DNA of 23,245 nt. It comes from Xanthoparmelia taractica (lineage: Eukaryota; Ascomycota; Lecanoromycetes; Lecanorales; Parmeliaceae). The notes beneath the pieces are model-generated. The model was given only the letters and a program-made list of their open reading frames with translations. It ran no database searches and was not told the DNA's origin. Every line of letters starts with the position of its first letter. Within the stretch, counting starts at the first letter, position 1. Position numbers and translations under genes: made by a program. Positions 8,819-19,969 of the stretch are shown in pieces. The stretch spans positions 1-23,245 of the forward strand of contig JANQBS010000437.1 of NCBI GenBank assembly GCA_033085395.1, read 5' to 3'.

Positions 8819-11800
8819 ATGGGTCTCGTGGAGGAAATTTATGGACCACAAATAGAGGAAGAACAGTCGTCTGCCAGTGTATACGAGTACCAAAACACCC
8901 CAGAGAACCGGTCTTGGGCCGGGGCTCTGCCCGTCAAGCAGGGTCTCTACGACCCTGAGTACGAGAAGGATGCCTGTGGCGTGGGCTTCGCTGCGTGAGT
9001 ACCTGCCTGATGTTTGGTGGCAAACTTCTTTCGCTGACCGCTTCACAGCAATATCAAAGGCAATGCGAGCCACAAGATCATTAGCGATGGTGAGCACCCT
9101 GCCACGTATACCCCTTGATCCTACAAGCCCCCTGCTGACATAATGGGCGCAGCACAAAATCTATTGTGCAACATGACCCATCGAGGTGCTGTTGGCTCCG
9201 ATGCTCGCGATGGCGACGGCGCAGGTGTCATGACCTCGATGCCCCACAAATTCTTCATCAAGAATTTTGCAAAGGAGACAGGCTTCGATCTGCCTCCTCA
9301 GGGTCAGTACGCCGCAGGAAATCTCTTCTTCAAACCTGACACAGAGATCCTCAAGGAGTCTACAATCAAGTTTGAGGACATCGCAACAGACTTGGGTCTG
9401 AGAGTGCTCGGGTGGCGAGAGGTGCCGAGAGATACAAGCTTGCTGGGGCCGGCGGCGCTTTCAAGAGAGCCATTGATCCTGCAACCTTTTGTCGTGCTGA
9501 AGTCGGCTTACGGCAATGGCAATGCGCCGCAAATCACGGATGCCGAAAAGTTCGACGAGCTACATTTCGAGCGTCAGCTCTACGTTCTACGGAAGCGCGC
9601 CACCCATACCATCGGTCTCCACAATTGGTTCTACCTATGTTCCCTGAGCAACAAGAACATTGTGTACAAGGGTCAACTTTCACCCGTTCAGGTATACCAG
9701 TACTACCACGATCTGCTGTCGGTCGACTATGAAGGTCACTTTGCCCTGGTGCATTCGCGCTTCTCTACCAATACATTCCCCAGTTGGGATCGCGCCCAGC
9801 CATTGCGATGGGCGGCTCACAACGGTAAGCTGTAATCATGGCATGACTATTGGAGCACCGTCGACTAAACGAGCTGCAGGTGAAATCAATACATTGCGAG
9901 GCAACAAGAACTGGATGAGAGCAAGAGAGGGTGTCATGAAGTCGGGGTTTTTCAAAGACGAGCTGGATCTACTATACCCGATTGTCGAGGACGGAGGTTC
10001 TGACTCCGCCGCATTTGATAACGTGCTCGAGCTTTTGACCATCAATGGAGTTCTCTCGCTTCCCGAAGCAATCATGATGATGATACCTGAGGCTTGGCAG
10101 GACAACGCTGCAATGGACCCCAAGAAGGCCGCTTTTTATGAATGGGCAGCTTGTTTGATGGAGCCTTGGGATGGCCCAGCTCTTTTCACGTTTGCTGATG
10201 GCAGATACTGCGGTGCAAACCTGGACAGAAACGGTTTACGGCCTTGCAGATACTACATTACGGACGATGATCGTATCGTCTGTGCATCTGAGGTTGGGAC
10301 GATTGCCATTGACCCGGAGAGAATTGTGCAAAAAGGCCGACTGCAGCCTGGCAAAATGCTTCTTGTTGATACTGTAGCAGGTCGCATCGTAGATGACGCA
10401 GAGCTCAAACACAATGTGTCTACTCGCCAAGACTTCAGGTCATGGCTGCAAAAAGAACTGATAGAGCTTCCTAGCGTATACCAGCGTCTTGATGAGCAGG
10501 GCATGGATCTCGGTCACAAGCTCAATGAAACTAAAGTCCAGGAGGACCCTTTGTTGCAAGCCTTTGGCTACTCATTCGAGCAAGTCAGTCTGCTTTTGGG
10601 CCCTATGGCTGCAGACTCGAAGGAGGCGCTGGGCTCAATGGGCAACGATGCACCGCTCGCGTGTCTTGCGCAACAACCACGACTTTTGTATGAGTATTTC
10701 CGTCAGCTGTTCGCCCAAGTTACTAATCCCCCCATCGATCCCATCCGTGAGGCCATTGTGATGTCTTTGGAGTGCTACGTTGGTCCTCAAGGCAATTTGC
10801 TAGAAATGGGCCCATCCCAGTGCCACCGTCTGATGCTCCCCTCTCCTATCCTTTCCATCCAAAACTTCAAAGCCCTGAAGAATATTACTACGTTGTATCG
10901 TGAGTGGACCGTCAAGTCGATTGACATTACGTTTCCCAAGAACGAGGGCATTCAGGGCTACATGGATGCATTGGACCGGATTTGCCAGTCGGTCACAGAA
11001 GGAATTGAAAACGAGGACAGAATCATTATCTTGTCTGATCGAAACACCCACTCCGAGCGCGTACCTGTCTCGACGCTTTTGGCTACTGGTATGGTCCACC
11101 ACCACATGGTCCGCAACAAGTGGCGATCCCACGCAGCTCTCATCGTTGAGACTGCTGAGGCTCGTGAAGTGCATCACATGTGTGTCCTGCTTGGCTACGG
11201 TGTTGATGCTATCTGTCCGTACTTGGCCATGGAGTGTATTCTCAAGATGAATCGCGAGGGACTGATCAGGAAGAAATTGTCTGACGAACAAGTCATCGAC
11301 AACTACAAGTACTCTTGCGATGGAGGGATTTTGAAGGTCATGAGCAAGATGGGTATCTCTACATTGCAGAGTTACAAAGGGGCACAGATTTTCGAGGCTT
11401 TGGGTGTCGATAACAGCGTGGTAGACCGGTGCTTTACTGGAACAGCTACCCGCATTAGCGGCACGACTTTTGAGCTTATTGCTCAAGATGCTTTTGCTTT
11501 TCACGAGAAGGGCTTCCCAACTCGCGAGGTTCAAAGCATTCCCGGTCTGGTAGAATCTGGCGAGTATCACTGGCGAGATGGAGGTGAACCTCACGTCAAT
11601 GATCCGGTGGCTATTGCCAACATCCAGGATGCCGTCCGAACAAAGAACGACAAGTCTTATGAGGCGTATTCTGTGTCAGAATACGAGGCGATCAAGAACT
11701 GTACTCTCCGCGGCATGCTGGACTTTGACTTTGAGCAGAGACCTTCCATTCCCATCGATCAAGTTGAGCCATGGACGGAGATCGTCCGTCGCTTTGTCAC

Positions 11801-14800
11801 TGGTGCCATGTCCTACGGCTCAATCTCCATGGAATCCCACTCCACATTGGCCGTCGCCATGAATAGACTTGGCGGCAAGTCAAACACTGGTGAAGGCGGT
11901 GAAGATCCCGAGCGAAGCCAGCTCCTTGAAAATGGAGATACCATGCGCTCTGCTATCAAGCAGGTCGCCTCTGGTCGATTTGGTGTGACATCCAACTATC
12001 TAGCCGACTCCGATGAGCTGCAGATCAAGATGGCTCAGGGCGCTAAGCCTGGTGAGGGTGGCGAACTGCCAGGCCACAAAGTCTCTGGGCCCATCGCTCG
12101 CACGAGGCATTCGACTGCTGGTGTTGGTCTCATCTCGCCTCCCCCCCATCACGACATCTATTCCATTGAGGATCTGAAGCAGTTGATTTACGACCTCAAA
12201 TGCGCCAACCCTCGATCACGGGTATCAGTGAAGCTGGTCTCTGAAACCGGTGTTGGTATCGTTGCCTCAGGTGTTGCAAAGGCCAAAGCAGACCACTTGT
12301 TGATTTCCGGTCATGATGGAGGGACTGGTGCCTCTCGATGGACCGGTATCAAATACGCTGGTCTGCCATGGGAGCTTGGTCTTGCGGAGACTCACCAGAC
12401 TTTGGTGCTCAATGATCTCCGAGGACGTATAATTGTACAGACTGATGGTCAGCTAAGGACTGGGCGGGACGTTGCAATTGCATGTTTGTTGGGCGCTGAA
12501 GAGTTTGGCTTTGCTACCGCTCCTCTGATTGCAATGGGGTGCATTATGATGCGAAAGTGCCACTTGGTCGGTCTCCTCCCCCCCGTTTGATTCAAATACT
12601 GACTCCAAATCTTTGTAGAACACATGCCCTGTGGGTATCGCGTCTCAGGATAAAGCACTCCGCGCCAAATTCCAAGGAACCCCCGAACATGTCATCAACT
12701 TCTTTTACTACGTATCTAACGAGCTCCGTGCCATCATGGCTAAGCTTGGCTTCCGCAGTGTCAATGAAATGGTTGGTCACGTCGAAACTCTTAAGATGCG
12801 CGAAGACCTTCGTACACCCAAGACCGAAAACCTAGACTTTGGTCTGATCCTCACTCCAGCCCATCAACTGCGACCTGGTGTCGCGACTTATAACGTGCGG
12901 AAGCAAGATCATAAGCTGCACGTCCGACTGGATAACAAGCTCATCTTTGAATCCGAGCTGGCCCTTGAGAAAGGCCGACCCTGCCGTATTGAGTTGGACA
13001 TCCTCAATACTGACCGGGCTTTAGGTGCGACACTGTCTTACCAGATCAGTAGACGGTATGGTGAAGCGGGTCTACCCCAAGACACCATACATGCAAACAT
13101 TAAAGGCTCAGCGGGTCAATCATTCGGTGCCTTCCTAGCTCCTGGTGTCACTCTTGAATTGGAAGGTGACTCAAACGACTATGTTGGCAAAGGTCTTTCT
13201 GGCGGTCGTCTGATCATTTACCCACCTCGATCTGCAGTCTTCAAGGCTGAGGAAAATGTTTTGATTGGAAATGTCTGCTTGTACGGTGCGACAGGTGGCA
13301 CTTGCTACTTCCGTGGTATGGCAGCCGAGCGCTTTGCAGTACGGAACTCAGGCGCCACCGCTGTCGTGGAAGGCGTGGGTGACCATGGATGTGAGTACAT
13401 GACTGGTGGGCGTGTTCTGATCTTGGGCGGCACCGGACGCAACTTTGCTGCTGGTATGTCTGGCGGTATTGCATACGTTCTTGACATGAATCAAGACTTC
13501 GAATCCAAGGTCAACACTGAGATGGTAGAGATTTCTGGTATTGAAGATCCTTCTGAGATTGCCTTTGTTCGTGGCTTGATCGAAGATCATCATCACTATA
13601 CCGGCTCCGAGCTTGCTGCTCGTGTCCTGTTGGACTTCAACCGCGCTTTGTCAAGGTTCATCAAGGTTCTCCCTACGGACTACAAGCGCGTCATGGCTGA
13701 AGAGGCCGCCAAGGCAGAGGCTGCAAAGAAAGCAGAATACCCATTGCCCATATTGCCAGGAAACGCTGTACGGTCTACACATGAGGCATCGAGGAACAAA
13801 ATGCATGAAAAGGAAGCTCACCAAAAGAAAAAGGATATGCTTGACATTGAGGAAAGTGTGGGAGATAACAAGGCGGAGAAGAAGAGATCTGCGTTGGTTT
13901 TGGATAAAACTAAAGGTTTCATGAAGTACCAGAGGAGAAGCGAGAAGTACAGGAAGCCAGAGACTAGGATTCGTGACTGGAAAGAGCTATCTTCTCGGCT
14001 GGATGAAGACGGCTTGAAATACCAGGCAGCTCGATGCATGGACTGTGGTGTTCCTTTCTGTCAGTCTGATACAGGATGCCCCATCTCCAATATCATTCCC
14101 AAATGGAACGAGCTCGTTTTCCAGAATCAATGGCATGATGCGCTGAACCGCCTCTTGATGACCAACAACTTTCCCGAGTTCACTGGCCGTGTCTGCCCCG
14201 CTCCTTGCGAAGGTGCTTGTGTTCTTGGTATCAATGAGGATCCCGTCGGTATCAAGTCCATCGAATGCGCCATCATTGACCGAGGTTTCGATATGGGCTG
14301 GATGGTACCACATCCCCCTGAGCATCGTACAGGCAAGACGGTTGCCATTATTGGCTCTGGGCCCTCTGGTCTCGCAGCCGCAGACCAGCTGAACAGAGCG
14401 GGCCACACCGTCACAGTCTACGAGCGCTCTGACCGCATTGGTGGGCTACTCATGTACGGCATTCCCAATATGAAGCTCGACAAGACTGTCGTTCAGCGCC
14501 GTGTTGACTTCATGGCCGATGAGGGCGTGAAATTCGTCACCGGCTGCTCCGTCGGGCCTGACAGCGAAGTGAGCCTGCACTCCCTACGCAAGGAGAATGA
14601 CGCTGTTGTCATTGCTACCGGCGCGACTGTCGCTCGTGACCTCAAGATCCCCAACAGAGAGCTGGAAGGTATACATTTCGCAATGCAGTTCCTCCACCGC
14701 AACACCAAATCCCTTCTCGACTCTGAGCTCTCCGATGGCGAATACATCTCAGCCAAAGGCAAAGATGTCATAGTCATTGGAGGTGGTGACACCGGCAACG

Positions 14801-15504
14801 ATTGTATTGGTACTTCGGTCCGCCATGGTGCTAAATCAGTCACAAACTTTGAACTTCTACCTCAGCCACCAGCTGAGCGTGCTCGTGACAACCCATGGCC
14901 CCAGTGGCCAAGAATCTATCGCGTCGACTACGGCCACACGGAGGTGAAGACCCACATGGGTAAGGATCCGCGCGAGTACTGTGTGATGTCTAAGGAATTT
15001 GTTGGCGATGATGAAGGACGTGTCTCTGGAATCAACATCCATCGTGTTGAATGGACGAAGAGCGTCTCTGGCGGCTGGGATATGAAGACTGTTGAGGGCA
15101 GCGAGCAGTTCTTCCCGGCGCAACTGGTTTTGCTCTCAATGGGTTTCCTTGGTCCCGAGGATCGCCTTTTGGGCACAGATATCGAAAAGGATGCTCGCAA
15201 GAACATCAAAACACCTCCTGGACAGTACAGAACGAACCTGGATGGCGTCTTTGCCGCTGGTGACTGCCGCCGCGGGCAATCGCTCATTGTCTGGTAAGCG
15301 AACCTTGTCCGACTATCCTTTGTCAAGTCATCGCTAACAGTTCGCAGGGGCATCAACGAAGGTCGCCAAGCCGCTCGTGACGTTGATGTCTACCTCATGG
15401 GCGTCGGCACCTTACTTCCCAAGACTGGCGGTATCATCCCTCGTGTTCCGTACGAGATCATTGGCAAGCCGGATCTCATGAAGGCTCAGGCCGTAGGTGC
15501 CTGA
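8819..15504 (+). CDS. GLT1: glutamate synthase (GOGAT), NAD(P)H-dependent, fused large and small subunits
   Basis: Six exons, 8819-8994, 9049-9089, 9153-9824, 9880-12566, 12619-15293 and 15348-15504, give 2,135 residues (yeast Glt1 2,145). The enzyme converts glutamine plus 2-oxoglutarate to two glutamates; with glutamine synthetase it forms the GS-GOGAT route of ammonia assimilation. ATG 8819 is the only in-frame ATG of the first exon. A propeptide of about 52 residues ends before Cys53 in DACGVGF, the N-terminal nucleophile of the class II amidotransferase. The central domain, FMN/2-oxoglutarate domain (SGHDGGTGAS) and 3Fe-4S cysteines C1184, C1190 and C1195 follow, then the GXGXG helix domain. 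The C-terminal half carries two cysteine clusters for 4Fe-4S (CMDCGVPFC about 1665; CPAPCEGAC), an FAD motif GSGPSG (about 1771) and a nucleotide motif GGGDTG (about 1914). Introns of 52-63 nt carry CTGAC/CTAAA branch points. NADH rather than NADPH use is inferred from fungal homologues. Confidence 0.97.
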
Positions 15505-15840
15505 GTCCACTGCATCGCGACTTCCACATAAAAATGTTCACTGCGTGGTAAAATAGAGAAAGACGGACTCGGAAGAAGCAAATGCATCATTCTGTATGAT
15601 TGGTGGAATCGAAAAGTCGATAACTAATGAGATACCTCCTTTCGTTCTACAGTAGTCTTTTGCATGCATACGTGCAATTGCATCATTGTTTGTACGGCGA
15701 TTCGTTGTTCCGTTTGTATCTTTCATGCCCCCCTCTCTCTCTCTCTCTCTCGTGTTTGATGCATGTCCTTTTGATCACTTTAGACATCATTCATTGCACG
15801 GTCGTTTGTTGTTGAGGTTTCCTTTGAGCGATTCGTGTAT

Positions 15841-15876
15841 GTTGTTGTTGTTGTTGTTGTTGTTGTTGTCGTTGTT
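15841..15876 (+). repeat. (GTT)n trinucleotide microsatellite
   Basis: About nine perfect GTT units followed by an interrupted copy (GTC GTT GTT). It lies in the GLT1 3' flank and is likely polymorphic between isolates. Confidence 0.9.
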
Positions 15877-16181
15877 GCGGTTGGGTTAGTGTAGCGCGAT
15901 ATAGCCAAGAAGAAATATACCATATCAAACCGATTCCAACCCAACCTACCCAATCTACCTACCTATCTATCTATCCACCTCTCTCTCTTTTGACACCTTT
16001 CCCCTTTGACGCCGCTACAATCAGTTATGCGTCATGCCGTGATATCACTTTATCAAGGAGGATTATCTTGTACGTAGCATCTGCACGTATCATGGTGGCG
16101 TACCATTCTACATCTTTCTTTCAGGTACGGTCTTGCTAGCTGCACCTCGACATTGATTTTTTTTTTTTTTGTACGGGATGA

Positions 16182-16207
16182 GGGGTCGGGGGTTTTGGGG
16201 GAAGGGG
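16182..16207 (+). other. canonical G-quadruplex motif
   Basis: Four G runs lie close together: GGGG (16182-16185), GGGGG (16188-16192), GGGGG (16197-16201) and GGGG (16204-16207), with loops TC, TTTT and AA. This fits the four-stranded G-quadruplex consensus with runs longer than three and short loops. It sits between the convergent GLT1 and ORC5 ends, downstream of ORC5, where it would be on the non-template strand for GLT1 read-through. Formation in vivo is not shown. Confidence 0.75.
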
Positions 16208-16501
16208 ATTTTAGACGGTAAGGTGATGGGGAAGGGAGTTGTTGGCATTGACCTGCACTGCACTGGGGTGGGATGATGATGGAGGCGCGGTAAGGGAGGA
16301 GGAGGAGGGTGAGGTGAGGTGAGGTGATGTGGGGTTCAGGGGGGAGGGGGGGGGCCAAGAAACTCGTGGACCGTGCGTGCTTTTCTTCTCTTCTGGGTTT
16401 TGGGTAGGGGGTTTTTGGTCAGAGGAATGGGGGAGCCGGATCAGTGATGTGGAAGATGGATGGTGTAGAATGCAGTCAAGGGTTTCTTCTTCTTCTTCTA
16501 T

Positions 16502-18050
16502 CTAATCAATAAGATAATTCTCAACATCAAACCCGACACCCCTCGCCACACCCCTCACAAACTCCCACCCAACATTCACCCTCCATTTGCCTCCCCCCTC
16601 CAACACGTCCCCTCCTCCTCCACCTCCACCCCCGGCTTTCACAATCAGCCGCAGGCTCGCGAGCGTAGCGACTTGGCACATCGTATCCGCCCCTCCTCCT
16701 CCTCCTCCGCCCGTATACGCATGGGGCAAAATGGCGTGGTATATTGCGTATAATCTTTCCAGAGGGAACGGCTGTGGTCCTAGTAGTCTTCGGGAGATTG
16801 TGCGGTGTTTGGAGGCGCGGTGGGGGGTTAGTGCTGTGCCGCCGCCGCGCTTGCGGCGTTTGGAGAGGGAGGTCTTGGAGAAGAGGGTTATGTCGTTTTT
16901 TGGTGGGTTGTGGGAGGCTAGGTAGGCGGATATGAGGAGGTGGGATGGGTGGTAGGGGAGGGTGTAGGTGGGTTCTGTTGTTGTTTAGTCAGCGTGCGGC
17001 GCTCGCGGGGTACAGGGGAATACAAGGGGTGGACGAACGCTTTTTTAGTTTGTTGGTGGTTGAGAAGGTGTTGGTGGGTACTATGCTTTCGATGAGGGCA
17101 TCTTCGTTCTGGAATAAGGCTCGATTTTTCACTAATAGTTTCGAGAATTCGCGCGGTCCGTAGTGGCCGTCTAGAATTGGTTGTATGAAGGGTGGCCATA
17201 GGCGCGTGCACACGTCGCGGAATTTGGGGATGGATCTTGCAGCGGTTTGGCCTAGGGAGTCCCATACCGCAGCGGTGAAACGTGCCCAGAGCCATTGCGT
17301 ATCGTCGTCTTTTAGCGATTGGGATGAGGATGAGCTGGCATGGAGCGAGGGCGGGATACGGGAGAGTATAGAAAGTGTTTCAGCGCGTGTGTACGGGGGG
17401 AAGTGAATGTGTGGAATGCCGGCGTGGTGGAGGAGGTGCGGGTGTAGGGTTGTGGTAATGAGGATGGTGGTGAGGTTGGGTAGCTAGGGTTTGTTAGCAG
17501 TGAAGAAGTAGAATGCCTTGGGGTTAGTGTGACCATACTATTTCTCCAAGTCGTGTAATAGCAGGGAGCAAGGTTGGCGCTGCCTCGCGCTGGCGGTCGA
17601 TGCCATCGAAGACGAGTATGAACTTCTCTTTTCGTGCGAGTAGATCCTGCAGCTCTACTACGAAGGCGCTAATGCTCTCACATCTTCCATCCAGAGTACG
17701 GGCTTCCTCGAGCTGTCCGTGCGCCGACACTTCCTCTTTTACTATCGCGATTGTGCGTTCGAGCAGATGTCGGGTTGTGATGCATTCTTGGGATCGAATT
17801 ATGGCGGAGGGGGTATCAATGGCATCCAGAATTGCTTTGACGGTCTGACTCTTCCCTGTCGCTTCAACGCCGTGGACAAGAATGGTGGAGGGACTGGGAA
17901 GGGTGAGCTGAGAGTGATTAGCTGGCTGTCAATGAGACGGATGAGAAGACGAACGGATAGGAGGGAGAGTAGTTGGCGGATCTGGAGAGCCCTGCATGGG
18001 ATTTGGTCCAGCAAGGTCAATGATAGCTCCTCTGGGAACATTGAAGCCAT
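16502..18050 (-). CDS. ORC5: origin recognition complex subunit 5
   Basis: Four exons on the minus strand, 18050-17955, 17907-17539, 17483-17039 and 16974-16502, give 460 residues (yeast Orc5 479). Orc5 is an AAA+-type subunit of the six-protein complex that marks replication origins in the nucleus and helps load the MCM helicase. The N-terminus has the family pattern LQIRQL-LLS then LPSPSTILVHG. Walker A is GVEATGKS (residues 45-52) and Walker B is ILVFDGID (129-136), so ATP binding looks intact. LPNLTTILITTTLHP after intron 2 fits the sensor-1 strand. The C-terminal domain carries SKRRKRGGG and PFPLERLYAIYHAILP. Introns are 47, 55 and 64 nt; introns 1 and 3 use GTTCGT donors, intron 2 GTATGG, and GCTAAC, CTAAT or CTGAC branch points are present. 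Two glycine runs (7 and 8 residues) lie in exon 4, coded by GGN repeats. Confidence 0.9.
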
Positions 18051-18295
18051 GATAGTCTTATCTGTGCATGTAACTTGGTCGATTTGTAGCCTCGGTAGGG
18101 AGATAATAAGCGTCCGCCCCCATCGAGAGCCGGAGGGCTTTTAGCGTGGTCGACGGCGGAGACTAGTGCCTTGGCTCGCCTCAACTAATGCCTAGGGATT
18201 CCTGGAATATTGCAAGGCTGCTAACATCGACTTGGTCCTCAATCAGACATTCATCCTTCTGACGCCTCTCTCAACCTGCGACAAGTCATATGGCT

Positions 18296-18301
18296 ACGCG
18301 T
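18296..18301. promoter_or_regulatory. ACGCGT MluI cell-cycle box upstream of ORC5
   Basis: ACGCGT is the MCB element bound by MBF, which drives S-phase genes in yeasts. It lies about 246 bp before the ORC5 start, which suits a replication gene. The same hexamer occurs elsewhere in the window, for example near 6,765 inside CNS1, so chance is a real alternative. Confidence 0.25.
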
Positions 18302-19369
18302 GGCTACCCCATGTTGCCTTTCCCAGTTGGAAATACTACACCATAGGAACTGTCCACAGAATGTCAAATGGGATCACCCTTCACGATAGTTTGTGCACTA
18401 TCTATCTTCCAGGACAGACTCCTAATGCGTCAAGCCCCGCCTTCTCACTACTCACTCCTGGCACAATTCGGAGACGTTCTTCGATCGGTGAGGCACTGGT
18501 GCTGTAAGAATCTTGGAACGAAATGGTGAATTGAAACGATTTGCAATGCCAGCAGGTTGTAACGCCCTGATATGCGCGGCTGTGCTTCGTGGACGCCAGG
18601 CACCTGGATAAGAGTGTCGATCTAAGTCTTCTTTCTTGGAGAACTATGGATTACCGCCGTGGTCTTGGCTAGGAAAGGCAGAGTAATTGCTATTGGCGTC
18701 GTCAGTTCCATTTGGCTAGTACTCCCCTAACAAGACCTTCCGTTTACAAAAGCTCGAGCGCGGGTTGCAACTTGGCAGAAGTCAGAAAGAGTTTCTGCCA
18801 GGATCAGAAGGGCTGAAGCGTCAGAAATGCTTTTTGACCCTGCGGTCGTTTATACTAGTACGCTGATTGGTCGAAGATTATATCTGTCATATATCCAGCT
18901 CAGGCGCATATGCTTTCAGCGACCCTCGGCGAGCACGGCCGGGTCCTCCCCTTAACCGAACCCTAACCTATGAAACAGAACACTCCAGTTATACTGACCG
19001 TGTGCTCCAAATATGCCAACATCAGGTCATATCTCATCAAAGTCTGAAGCATATAATCAGCATATGCGTTGAAATCGCCCAAGGTCAGATACTGACCATC
19101 GCCGAGTAGAAAGGCGTGCCATTCGGGACTTCCTTTGGCCTGCCAAGCCGAAGACCCAAAAGGTCCTCTAAACTCTCTGGTTGCTACACTGACATTTCGA
19201 TCACGTAAGATAGCTCTCTGTTTTTAGCCAAATCTTGCATACTAGACGTCTGAATCTCGAATATACACGTGGCTGGCGTTGACAACTTATAGCGCTAGCG
19301 CACAGGAGTACTTGGCATTGCTTGACGATGAACGCAGCCGACCGTGACTCCTTTCGCCGGCACCGAAGA

Positions 19370-19385
19370 ATTTCTTGCAAGAAAT
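19370..19385. repeat. 16-bp perfect palindrome
   Basis: ATTTCTTGCAAGAAAT is its own reverse complement. A related sequence, CGGCGCCAGAATTTCTT, at 19469-19485 resembles CGGCACCGAAGAATTTCTT at 19358-19376. This may be a dimeric transcription-factor site or a small cruciform; no function is known from the sequence. Confidence 0.5.
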
Positions 19386-19842
19386 ATATGTAAGAATCAC
19401 GTTGTGAAGGGCTGTGAATATGTGATCATATGCCTCGAATGTGTGAGGCACATACGACTGGATTTCTTCGGCGCCAGAATTTCTTTCTGACCCCGAGTCA
19501 ACCCTCCCAACCCCGACGGACCCCTGTCTGACCCCAAACCAGCTGAAACCCCAGAAGAGAAGGCAAGACACTGATTTCGAGGTGGCTTTAGATAATCAAT
19601 AACAAAAAGGAGTTTTGCTTCTGCGGTGACTAGTCAGGTCACCCTTATGCAAATGCCAAAGACCTTCCATGGGCAGCAAAACATTAGGGATTTTTCCTTG
19701 TTGGGTCCATCTAATGCATGACTTCCGAATCCAAATATCCGGAAAACCCGCTATTCCTGCACATGTGGTCAAGGAACATATCAACGGCAATGCCGGTGTC
19801 ACCACGGGTGGAGCTCATATGGCTACTAGCTAGGTCCTTAGA

Positions 19843-19850
19843 TATATATA
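19843..19850 (+). promoter_or_regulatory. TATA box of the decayed oxidoreductase gene
   Basis: TATATATA lies 120 bp upstream of ATG 19970 with a CA/CT-rich leader between them, a normal fungal promoter arrangement. It suggests the promoter outlived the coding sequence. Confidence 0.5.
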
Positions 19851-19969
19851 GAAACCGTTCGCCAGCTACCCAAGCCCTTGAGAATTAGCATCCATTCTCT
19901 ATAACGTAAACACTCCACAGTATTCCTTTCCGGCAGACCCTCGTCCCAAACTCTTGGACCTACATCACG

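Larger units (their letters stand above)
15505..16501. other. convergent intergenic region with microsatellites
   Basis: This 1-kb stretch separates the 3' ends of GLT1 (+) and ORC5 (-). No gene is seen. It holds (CT)9 at 15733-15750, (GTT)n at 15841-15876, a CTAC/CTAT tetranucleotide array at about 15,946-15,990, a run of 12 or more T near 16,159-16,170, and a strongly G-rich plus strand from 16,175 to 16,440. The ORFs here are translations of these repeats. Confidence 0.8.
18051..19969. other. intergenic: ORC5 promoter side and oxidoreductase upstream region
   Basis: About 1.9 kb without a supported gene. ORFs up to about 94 codons occur on both strands but lack recognisable domains, and most begin with TTG or GTG rather than ATG. 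The left end should hold the ORC5 promoter. A 16-bp palindrome, a nearby imperfect repeat and a TATA box are listed separately. Confidence 0.6.

Noticed and set aside
10800..11594. A 264-codon minus-strand ORF inside GLT1
   Set aside because: It lies entirely opposite conserved GLT1 coding sequence and has no domain of its own; it is an antisense shadow.
18232..18507. A 91-codon plus-strand ORF upstream of ORC5
   Set aside because: It begins with TTG, has no recognised domain and would overlap the ORC5 promoter.
18955..18970. CCCTAA telomere-like motif
   Set aside because: Only a single copy in normal-composition DNA; no tandem array.
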